DNA of 64,000 nucleotides from Rhizoctonia solani. Taxonomy: Eukaryota > Basidiomycota > Agaricomycetes > Cantharellales > Ceratobasidiaceae. The stretch's first letter is position 1. The number at the start of each line of letters is the position of its first letter. The notes under the pieces were generated by a model. The model saw nothing but the letters and a program-made list of their open reading frames with translations, searched no databases and had not been told where the DNA came from. The position numbers and the translations under genes are program-made. The stretch is from the NCBI RefSeq assembly GCF_016906535.1, contig NC_057377.1, forward strand, positions 1,302,001 through 1,366,000, written 5' to 3'. Below, piece after piece: positions 1-8,226 of the stretch.

Positions 1-1998
1 TAAGGGAGAGCCTTGTGGGATGCCAACTGCCAGAAGATTAATCAGGTTGCACAAGGTGTTGTCAATTTTTGGTTGTGCCGTTCTCTCGTGGAGGTATGAG
101 ATAAGCCACTGGCAAATTTTGTGCGCAAAGCCCAAGCGTCTCAGTGTGTAGACTAATCTGGCATGATCTATGTTGTTGAAGTATCCAGATACGTCCATGG
201 TAAGCAGGGAGACGTGTTTTCCTAGAGCCCATTGGGCTTTGACGTTGTGAGTGAGACAGAGTCCGGCGTTGATGCATGAGGTCATGTCGCGCCCTCCAAA
301 TTGCAAGTGTGGGATAAGGTTGAACTTGCCAGATTCATAAATGAGTCTCTGCGTGATGACTTTCTCCAGGCATTTTGACAGAGTCTCTAGGAGGGATATG
401 GGGCGGTAGGACTTGGGATTGGACATGTTGTTACAGTTTGGTTTGGGGATGACAGCAATGACTGCGTTACAAAGGCATGTGGGGTGGTATCCCAACGTGA
501 GGCATCCATTGTAAAGTGCCAGAATGGGGACTGGATTCAAGGAGAAGGCCCATTTCAACAGTTGGTAATTCGTTCCAAATGCGCCCGGTGCGGACGTGTT
601 TGACAAGTCTGCAAGGGCCGCCTCAACTTCCTCTTTTGTGATTGAGTGCCATGGTCTCTGGGGGGAGAGGGGAATTCCGATGGGCTCAAGCAATACTTTT
701 GCCAAGGTTGCTTTGGGGAAGAATTTGTCAGTCAGGGCGATGGCTTTTTGCTGAGGTTGGGTGACAAGGCCGCCGCCAAAACATATTGGTGGCAGGGGGG
801 CCCAACGTTTGCCCTTGTACCAGTTGGTGTACCTGAAAATGTTCCCGACGGTGGCAGCTTTGCACACTTTGTTGGCGTGAGACTTGCAGGCGCGTCTGAT
901 AGCTCCACGGAGAGCGGCTCTGCGCACGTCGCGGGAACGGGAGTCGGACGGGTGTTTTAACTCACGGAGGGCTTTGGAGCATTTGCTACTCCACCACGGC
1001 AATTGGCTGCCTCTCTTGCCCTGTTTCTTCTGCGGCATGGTGTCCTGGGTGGCTTGCGTCATGGCCTGGAGGATGCCGTTTGCCATTGACTCCAGGTCCG
1101 CTGGTGTTTTTGGGTCAAGTGGGAGGTGGGCTAGAGACAGCAGAAAATCAAAACAACTTGTCCAATCATCTTCTATTTCAAGGTCTATTACAAAGTTAGG
1201 AGGGGGTTTGGTATCTGTTGTGCCGTCTGCATGTATGTGCAAGCTGATTGTCCACAAAATGATGTTGTGATCCAAACCCATAGCTCCCTCCGCTTTGCAA
1301 GTCCATTCAAAATCTTCAAAGGCATCAACAGTGGCGCTGTTGAGGAGGGTGAGATCAATAATTGAGTCAGATTGCCCTCTCCTCCCAATACAGGTGGGCA
1401 TTGTGAGGTCATTGAAAATATGGAAGTCATTCTCGGAAATCCAGTTGTCTAATAAGCGTGCGTTGGGGTTGGGGTGGTTATCAACCCATTTGGACCCCTC
1501 AAGGGCCCAGTTAGGGTGATGGGCGTTGAAGTCACCTGCAATGACTATGGGGTGTGAGCTGGGGTAGGGATGGCATATTAAATGGTTTAGGGCTTCCTCA
1601 TATCTTTTGTTGTCACCGTGAATGTAGACGTTGACGAGAGTGGTGAGAGAGCCATTATAAATTACGTCGACAGCAAGAACGTCGGGGTGGGGAGGGAGAG
1701 AGTCAGAATATTGTGCGAGGAGACCAGGAATGTCTCTCCGGACATAAATAGACACGCCGGGGCCTTTAGGGCCGCTGATGCCTGGCGGCGAGAAGCACAT
1801 CCAGAAGGGTGAGTTAGTTGTGCCATAAATATTGATAGTTTTAGGGTCGATGGTCTTGTCGTAACCTATCCTTCCCCACCAGGGGTCTTGGATCATGAGA
1901 ATCAAGGCGGCTAAGTAGGACTTGTCATTGAGCAAAGAGTGAACGCGGAGTTGACATCCTGCAACGTTCAGTTGAATTATGTCGAGTTTATTATTCAT
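1..1998 (-). CDS. LINE ORF2: AP-type endonuclease plus reverse transcriptase (partial)
   Basis: 666 codons are open from the ATG at 1998 to the window edge. Residues 1-250 are an exonuclease-endonuclease-phosphatase (APE-like) nuclease that nicks target DNA: QLNVAG (9-14), QDPWWG (37-42, where most relatives have Glu instead of Asp38), GDFNAHHPNW (155-164), SIIDLTL (212-218) and DHN (243-245). The reverse transcriptase follows: IPKPN, YRPISLL (about 531-537), FGGRDMTS (567-574), motif A MDVSGYF with Asp602, and GIPQGSPL (659-666), where the window ends. The catalytic YxDD motif is therefore not visible. The start codon overlaps the ORF1 stop (ATGA), so ORF2 is probably translated by stop-start coupling from the same mRNA. 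Confidence 0.92.
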   Translation of the reverse strand, partial: MNNKLDIIQLNVAGCQLRVHSLLNDKSYLAALILMIQDPWWGRIGYDKTIDPKTINIYGTTNSPFWMCFSPPGISGPKGPGVSIYVRRDIPGLLAQYSDSLPPHPDVLAVDVIYNGSLTTLVNVYIHGDNKRYEEALNHLICHPYPSSHPIVIAGDFNAHHPNWALEGSKWVDNHPNPNARLLDNWISENDFHIFNDLTMPTCIGRRGQSDSIIDLTLLNSATVDAFEDFEWTCKAEGAMGLDHNIILWTISLHIHADGTTDTKPPPNFVIDLEIEDDWTSCFDFLLSLAHLPLDPKTPADLESMANGILQAMTQATQDTMPQKKQGKRGSQLPWWSSKCSKALRELKHPSDSRSRDVRRAALRGAIRRACKSHANKVCKAATVGNIFRYTNWYKGKRWAPLPPICFGGGLVTQPQQKAIALTDKFFPKATLAKVLLEPIGIPLSPQRPWHSITKEEVEAALADLSNTSAPGAFGTNYQLLKWAFSLNPVPILALYNGCLTLGYHPTCLCNAVIAVIPKPNCNNMSNPKSYRPISLLETLSKCLEKVITQRLIYESGKFNLIPHLQFGGRDMTSCINAGLCLTHNVKAQWALGKHVSLLTMDVSGYFNNIDHARLVYTLRRLGFAHKICQWLISYLHERTAQPKIDNTLCNLINLLAVGIPQGSPL

Positions 1999-4253
1999 GC
2001 TTGTGCTCCAGTGTGGGGTTGGCGGAGCGCTTGAGCAATTGGTGTGCGGAACTTAGCCCTTTCGGGGCATTTGTCTGTGTTCCATTTGTGATTTTGGCGG
2101 CAAACACCACAGCGGTGCGGGTGAGGGCAAGGTGCCCCTTTCTCTCGCGCTTCGTTGTGGCACAGTTTACATTTTTCGTCGTGTTGGTCGGTTGGGTGGT
2201 TGTATCCGCATCTGGTGCACCTAGGTTTCCTGTGGCAGTGGGTCTGGATGTGGCCATATGTAGCACAGCGGTTACAGGTCTGCAGTAAGGGCTTATTGCT
2301 CCAGGCCCTTGCGCGGAGTGCGCATCCAAAAAGGGAGAATCTCTCCTTCAGGATTAAGGCGAGTTTAGAGCCGTCGGGATCTTCAAAGGCAAAAGCGATT
2401 GAACCGTACGCCGTTCTAATGTCTTCGGGGCGGATGGTCCAGTCGGGGTATTGTGTGATAGTGAGTTTTTCGGTAGATTTATGTTTACGCACCTCTTCCA
2501 TGAGTTTGTCTTTTGAGATTACTTGGTCGTCGTTGGATTCTGAGAAGCCTGTGGGGACCCCAGAGATAATGACTTTGGACCATTTTGTGTCACGGGTGAA
2601 TATGGAGCCACTGTTGTTGAGGCCCAGGGCATTTCGTATTTCGGGCTCCATCTGGCTGATTGCGCTTGGGTTAGAATGGGCTGGGAATATTAGTATAAGG
2701 TTTCCACGTAGATTCCATTTAGATTCTAAGATGCGGCACCTATTAAGGCCCATTTGGTCGTTAAAAACGCCCTTGAGGCGGCGACTGACTTCAAGGGGAG
2801 ATAACCTCTTTTTGGTGTCGTCTGGGGCACCGTGTAGGAAGCGAAAAATGAATCTAACAGCACTTGCCTCGGTCCCCTTCGAAATTGGGGCCGGAAGAGT
2901 AACGTTAGGAGCCGGTACTAGCTCGGTGGGCTTCGAGTTCATCTTGTCCTTAATTATTTGGGCTAGGTTCTTTCTGGCTGGTGGATTTGTGCTGTTTGTT
3001 GGGGTCGACATGTCGTTTTTGGTTTCAGGTATTGGTTGGGTTGATATCGTCTTGTATGGGTTTGGATGGATTGGCTTGTTGCGGTTCTCAATGCCGTCGA
3101 TACGTTTATTGATTGTTTTGATGTCATTTGCGATCGATAAGAGAGTTTGAAGAATGTGCTGGTCGTTAGTTCCAGGGGGATAATTTGGGAGATCAGGGAG
3201 GTCTGCCCAGCTCCGGGGGATGTGGGTTGCGGTTGCACCAGGGGTGTGGTTAGGACCGTAGTCAATGATGTTAGGAATATTACCCTCGTCTACATCCATC
3301 CCTGCGTTCATCTCTCCTTGATTCTCGACTTCTTGGTGGATGGTAATGTTGGGGTCATTGTTGTTGAGGATTATTGTGCAGTCTTCGGCGAACTCGTTGC
3401 AGATTTTTGAGATCTCGTGGCAGGCGTTGTCCCTAGAGCGCGACATGCCTGGGCTGGCATTGCCTACCGACAGTAGGTTCATCCGGATTACCTTGAGGAT
3501 GCTTCTTAGGAGCTCCGGGACAGTGTTAGCCTCGATGATAAATTGTTTCGAATTTGAGGTGAGGAGTTCCGTAAGGTCGCAGTGAACATCGTTAAAGGAA
3601 TTACGATCTTGAACTATTTCATCTTCGTCGAGGATTTGTTGAGTTGAGATGTCGGGGATTGGTAGGGTGGTTTTTACCCTGGGTAGACTTTGCGTCGGTG
3701 TATGACTTCTGTTGGAGCTGTTCTCAATTTCTGGGGATGTGGGGGATTGTACCCGTGGAGTCGACTTTGGGACAGATTTAGACGTAGCATAGGTTCGGAC
3801 ACTAGAGGTTTCGTCTGAGTCATATTCCATGCCTTCATCCGCAACAAAGGCGCTGGTGCTAGCGCATTCCAACGACACTTGGCTATCTGGCACGATTCGG
3901 GCAAAGTGTGCGGTCTTTAGCGACGGTAATGAGGTTTTGCGTCTGAGGTCGGGAGGCGACGAGGTAGCTGATATCGACGTTGATCCGTCGTTGTTTTTGG
4001 ATTTTTTGGAATTAATAGAGAAGGAGGAAGTATAGCGTTTAATAACGTTACTGGCACGAGTGGAGATGCTGGGCGAGTCAGGGAAATCCGAGATAGGATC
4101 ACTGTACTGTCCAGTATCATCAGTCATGGTGGAAGTGGCACGTGTAACGCTTGGGCTGAAGATTTTAGTAAATGGGTTGGAGGGCTTTACGCCAGACATG
4201 CTTGTGAGTTCTAGCGTTGTTGAATTGACCTTTCTTACTTTATTATAATACAT
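1995..4253 (-). CDS. LINE ORF1: gag-like nucleic-acid-binding protein
   Basis: A single exon of 752 codons. The N-terminal 400 residues are Ser/Thr/Asn/Pro-rich and look disordered. About 430-640 is a more ordered part including an RRM-like stretch (ESKWNLRGNLILIF, GVPTGFSESN). The C terminus, residues 660-729, is Cys/His-rich: a canonical CX2CX4HX4C knuckle (CNRCATYGHIQTHC) followed by two divergent knuckles. Such proteins bind the element RNA and form the ribonucleoprotein with ORF2. The first ATG lies only two bases from the divergent gene at 4256; Met19 (MSGVKPSNPF, about 4199) is a good alternative start and would leave room for a short 5' UTR. Confidence 0.88.
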   Translation of the reverse strand: MYYNKVRKVNSTTLELTSMSGVKPSNPFTKIFSPSVTRATSTMTDDTGQYSDPISDFPDSPSISTRASNVIKRYTSSFSINSKKSKNNDGSTSISATSSPPDLRRKTSLPSLKTAHFARIVPDSQVSLECASTSAFVADEGMEYDSDETSSVRTYATSKSVPKSTPRVQSPTSPEIENSSNRSHTPTQSLPRVKTTLPIPDISTQQILDEDEIVQDRNSFNDVHCDLTELLTSNSKQFIIEANTVPELLRSILKVIRMNLLSVGNASPGMSRSRDNACHEISKICNEFAEDCTIILNNNDPNITIHQEVENQGEMNAGMDVDEGNIPNIIDYGPNHTPGATATHIPRSWADLPDLPNYPPGTNDQHILQTLLSIANDIKTINKRIDGIENRNKPIHPNPYKTISTQPIPETKNDMSTPTNSTNPPARKNLAQIIKDKMNSKPTELVPAPNVTLPAPISKGTEASAVRFIFRFLHGAPDDTKKRLSPLEVSRRLKGVFNDQMGLNRCRILESKWNLRGNLILIFPAHSNPSAISQMEPEIRNALGLNNSGSIFTRDTKWSKVIISGVPTGFSESNDDQVISKDKLMEEVRKHKSTEKLTITQYPDWTIRPEDIRTAYGSIAFAFEDPDGSKLALILKERFSLFGCALRARAWSNKPLLQTCNRCATYGHIQTHCHRKPRCTRCGYNHPTDQHDEKCKLCHNEAREKGAPCPHPHRCGVCRQNHKWNTDKCPERAKFRTPIAQALRQPHTGAQA

Positions 4254-4255
4254 GC

Positions 4256-5002
4256 ATGTCCAAGGTGGATGGAGCCAATGTTATAGATTCAATCAGCAGT
4301 CAGTTCACTGATACTCTGCGTACGCTCAACAACCGGGCCCTGCACGGGATCTATAATGTGAGCATCAACAAATTACTATGTTTGTTCTCTGATTATTCCC
4401 TAGTCCATTGAGGACAAACACGGTGCATTCAATATTCAAACATGCACGTCCTATGTTCAGTCATGCGGAGCTGCACTCCAGGGACTGCGGTTTGGTATCT
4501 ACTGGCGCTCACTGGAAAATAGCCCCATGCCCAAAGCTCAAAAGGGCCTGGCCATACTTGAAGCGTATTTGGAGTCGCGTAACATGCAGCTTAATACCAA
4601 GACCAAGGCAGGGAAGGAGATGGCGCAGGAACTCAAAAAATCTTCAGATTTCATAGCATACAAGTCGGCATTCAACAATTTTAAGCGGGGAGCAGTCCGA
4701 TTCCTGGAGGGATACAAAGTGGTATGCGCTTATCCCTCATCAGCTGATACCATCTCACAATGCCGTAGTTTGGGTCAATTATTTTGGTCTGCCCACTCCT
4801 TGATTTCAACTCGTTCAAGGACCCGGTCATAGGCGCACGTATCAATGGCCTTTTGCCCGAAGTAAAGAAGTTGCAGAGTCCTCGGCGTGCTAAAGAACAA
4901 GAAGAAATTCAAAACAAACTTGTGTTGGCCATATTCCAAAGACTGCCGACCAGTAAGGTGTTTATGGATGCATTGGAAGACATTAAATCCGATGAGAATT
5001 AG
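4256..5002 (+). CDS. Unknown 217-aa protein, three exons
   Basis: Exons 4256-4357, 4404-4721 and 4769-5002 join in phase 0 across two short GT-AG introns and give 217 residues ending KSDEN. No signal peptide, membrane segment or motif is recognised; the protein is mostly charged and helical (for example QLNTKTKAGKEMAQELKKS). No function can be given. The start sits two bases from the divergent LINE ORF1, so either the natural 5' end was cut off by the LINE or the LINE start is further inside. The consistent splice sites and open frame support a real gene, but expression is not shown. Confidence 0.55.
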
Positions 5003-5558
5003 CACGCAATACACGTGTTGATGTTAATAACCCGCGGGTCGGGTCAATTTGTGACGTTTGCTATCCTGTAAACGGCGACTCGCTTGCATGTAGTTCTCAT
5101 TAATGGAAATGCATTTCAAAAGAAATAAGTTGTAGGATACGAGCTTTGTTGGCGGTTACAAGAATTGGAATAATGTATACTAGACAGGCCATTCTGTGCA
5201 TCTGACTCAATTAGTGTACTCAAAACTTGCAGAGGCCGTTGGGATTGATAGGTCCAAAGAGAAGGTGGGGGAGCATTGCCAGAGGAAATATCATGACTGC
5301 ATCGAACGGACCAAGGTTACGGAATGATATTATTTGAAAGGAGGGCGCGTTTGATGTTATGGTTGCTGATCGGAGGGTTGGAACCATCAAGTCCAGATTC
5401 ACGTGACGGCTCTATAACATTCTTATTTACTTTGTAATTCACACCTTATATACACAAGATAAAGAGCAAGTGATATTAGTTTTGCGAGTAGGTATACCCG
5501 CCAAATACATGTCCCTCACCTATGCTCAGGACTGTCTCGTCCTTTGGCTGGGGCTCGA

Positions 5559-5681
5559 CCAGGGGAGACCCCTGGACCCCCAAGCTTGTCCGTGCCGGGG
5601 TTCGACCGCCCCAGACCTCGTACCTCGGTCTGGGCGGTCAAACCCTCGCCACAAGATAGCAACCCTGGTTTGAACCTGGGT
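5559..5681. repeat. Cluster of three inverted repeats with GGTTCGA-like boxes
   Basis: Three hairpins follow each other: 7-bp arms around AGA at 5559-5575; arms 5604-5617 and 5627-5639 (13 pairs, one bulged C, 9-base loop); and a near-palindrome at 5662-5681. Three strings resembling the tRNA B-box, GGGCTCGACC (5551), GGGTTCGACC (about 5598) and GGTTTGAACC (about 5668), sit on or next to them. No A-box or cloverleaf could be placed, so a tRNA gene is not supported; a fragment of a tRNA-derived SINE is possible. Confidence 0.4.
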
Positions 5682-5733
5682 ACAGCCTTTTCTTTTTCTT
5701 AATCACAAACCATCTATTCTTAGGGTGAATGCG

Positions 5734-5752
5734 TTTTTTTTTTTTTTTTTTT
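5734..5752. repeat. T19 homopolymer run
   Basis: Nineteen consecutive T on the plus strand. On the minus strand it reads as A19 and could be the poly(A) tail of a retrocopy lying at higher coordinates, or a slippage-prone run. No element body was recognised next to it. Confidence 0.7.
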
Positions 5753-6405
5753 GCAAGCTGGAGGCCTGAAAGGGTTTTGAAAGTGGCTGAACAACTTTTG
5801 ACTTGACTCCCAAATATTTTGGCCAAGTTCTCTACTCCAGGGGCCCCTCCTGGTCAGGAGCCACCATACACCTACCATACACCAGGGAATCCCTTTACAA
5901 CCAGCCCATTGTTGCTGAAATTGCCATGGCTTTGCGGGCGGCTCATCAACGTCATACGCTTGCAGCAGTAGCGATTGGTAACTTATCCTATTAATAAATA
6001 TTGTAGAATGATCTCCTGGCTACAACCTTTACTAATGGATCTAAATGCATATACCCATATTTATGGTTGCAGTGGGGAGAACAAAAAGGGGGCTTTTTGG
6101 TGGCTAATTAGGTGTGATCGTGACTCAACGCGATTTTCTACGCGCTACATGCTGTCATTTGTGGATTATATCTTCACAGTGCTTATTGCGATATTCATAG
6201 TTCAAGCCCGGTTACTGATGCCATTTGGAGAGATAGGATCAGCCGTTGAAAGGCAGGCACTTTGTGTCCAGCAGTACCGAGCATTCTTGGGTGGATTAGC
6301 CTTAACAAGACTATTCTCCAATTTAATATCGGCAAAAACCAAACGCATGTACCCATGAAATCCGTTGCCAAAGCCCTTATGCGGCGCTGTAAGCCATGTG
6401 TGATG

Positions 6406-6428
6406 TGATAGTGACATTGTCACTATCA
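6406..6428. repeat. Perfect 11-bp palindrome with 1-base spacer
   Basis: TGATAGTGACA is followed by one T and then its exact reverse complement. It stands alone in non-coding DNA about 550 bp upstream of the transaldolase-like gene. It could be a dimeric regulator site or a hairpin tip of a decayed element; nothing nearby decides. Confidence 0.5.
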
Positions 6429-6982
6429 ACAAGCTCAGTTATCTTTCTAAAGGTGTTATTTCACCTCATAAGATACGAACTTTTGAGTGTCGATCCGGCC
6501 AAGAATGGGCCCATACCTGTTGAGCACAAAAGGACTGCCCTTTAACACTGATCCCTCCAAGTTACATGATATCAGTGACTGGACTCGGGCTATGGCTACT
6601 GCCCTAACGCATTGTTGAAGACATTCCGAGACCAGGCCTTCTTTGTTGTTGGAAGCAATAGGTTCCAACCTGTTCGAATGTTGTACTTTGTTTGTTCCGA
6701 GTATATGCAAGTCTGCAGAGGTTGTGAGTCGAAACCTCCGCAGCCGCTGGTACTTATGATCAAGGAAACACGCGCTTTGCTGGTTCCTCGCGATCCTTTT
6801 TAGCCGTGCCGCACAACCAAAACGCGCATCCCTGTACCAACGCTTTTGTAAGCATCCAATTTAAGCCATATCGATATCAGCCGATTCACCAAAATCACCG
6901 GTCCGTTGTATCCGAAGTCTCATGACACTCTGGGGACGTATATAGACCCCTCGAGGCATGCATGACCCTCATCTCCCCAATC

Positions 6983-8156
6983 ATGGTGAACCTGCTCGAC
7001 AATCTAAGAAAATACACGGTGGTAGACGTGGATTCAAATGATGATACGAGTGAGTGTGATTGTCAACGAGCCCAACATATTTAATTCCCTCAGTTGCCGT
7101 CAAGTACAAACCGGTACATGACATGACATCAAACCAATCTATAGTGCTTGGAGAGCTCGCAAAGCCTCACCATCAGGCGCTCATCCCTGATGGTGTCAAG
7201 GCTGGGATTAAACTGGCCAAAGAAGATGGCATTACCGACGAAAACCTGATTGCTCAGCTTGCCGTAGACTTTATGGTGAGTTGTGGCTCAAATTACTGAA
7301 TACATACTAACCAGGTGATAGACTGTGCTGCTTGGTACACGAGTTTTCCCCCACCTCGAATCGACTGGATATGTCCATGCTCAAACACTACCAAGTCTTG
7401 CGTATGATACCAACGGTACCGTTGGACATGCTCAGCAATTGGTCAGAATTTATGGACTAATGGGAATTCCACGCGAACGGGTATGCATCAAGATTCCTTC
7501 TACGGTCGAAGGTCTCCGAGCTTGTGCCATTCTCGAGCACTTGGCACAACCTATTAGAACACTGGCCACAACTTGTTTCTGCGTAGCACAAGCGGTTGCG
7601 GCCGCTGGAGCTGGTTGTGCGTATGTTGCACCCTATGTCAATCCATTGTGGGTTCATTTCCCAGACGGCAAGCATGTGGTTTATGCAGAACCGTTATTGG
7701 AGATGAGGGGGATGATGGCGCTTAGGGACATTCAAGTCGAGTTCAGGAGGAGAGATATTACTGGTACTAAAGTCATGGCTGCTAGGTGCGCATACACCTG
7801 ACAAACGTGAACCCTGTCTAATTCTCAATAGCCTAGTGACCACAAACGAAGCGGTGTGTCTGACTGGAATAGATCATGCTACACTTTCGGGCAGTATACT
7901 TGAACTCTTGTCTACCACAGAGCTCACGCCTGAATGGGAAGCGGTTGCTACCAAGGCGGTTGCAGCTTACACCCGCCCCTCGGAACCAACAAAAACGGAG
8001 AAAATCCAGTACCTTCTTGAGGACCCTGCTACAGAGATAAGAAGTGCTCTGGAACAGCCTGATATCAAAGAGCTGCTTAAAGATGCCCTGGCGAGGTTTG
8101 GAACCGCAGAGACCGGGCTGATTCAGTTGGCTTTGGGTGCGATGAAGGCCCAGTAA
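6983..8156 (+). CDS. Transaldolase-family enzyme
   Basis: Four exons (6983-7049, 7094-7275, 7322-7785, 7832-8156) give 345 aa. The central part follows the transaldolase fold: a segment matching the VDARLSFD strand region (YVHAQTLPSLAYDTNGTV), then RVCIKIPST, which carries the Schiff-base lysine, then EGLRACAILE, and later SLVTTNEAVCLTGIDHATLS, matching the conserved GAS..(T)..AGCDYLTI region. Family role: transfer of a dihydroxyacetone unit in the non-oxidative pentose phosphate pathway, in the cytosol. The sequence is clearly divergent from the housekeeping enzyme (VHAQT where VDARL is usual), so it may be a paralogue with another sugar-phosphate substrate. No targeting signal is seen. Confidence 0.82.
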
Positions 8157-8226
8157 TTTGTAACGTAGCGCTTGATGTAACATGGAGTAAAGTCACATGA
8201 CTTGCACGCGACTGATCCCGACCATC

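Larger units (their letters stand above)
1..4253 (-). mobile_element. LINE-type non-LTR retrotransposon, 3' end outside window
   Basis: Two long intact ORFs lie in the order expected of a non-LTR retrotransposon: a gag-like protein with CCHC knuckles, then an endonuclease plus reverse transcriptase. No stop or frameshift interrupts either ORF inside the window. The right (5') boundary must lie near 4200-4255, because an unrelated gene starts at 4256; no target-site duplication could be recognised. The 3' part (RT catalytic YxDD box, any RNase H, tail) lies left of base 1. The ORF order and zinc knuckles recall the Tad1/CRE-like fungal groups, but the clade is not assigned. The lack of damage suggests a young, possibly mobile copy. 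Confidence 0.9.
5003..6982. other. Gene-poor stretch, no supported gene
   Basis: Only short open frames without recognisable motifs occur here, including one of 127 codons at 5975-6358 that I do not trust. It holds the hairpin cluster, the T19 run and the palindrome listed separately. The last ~100 bases act as promoter and leader for the transaldolase-like gene; a 'gtatataga' TATA-like string is at about 6939. Confidence 0.6.

Noticed and set aside
2155..3150. Plus-strand open frame of 331 codons opposite LINE ORF1
   Set aside because: It is the antisense shadow of ORF1; it has no domain and only exists because the opposite strand is coding.
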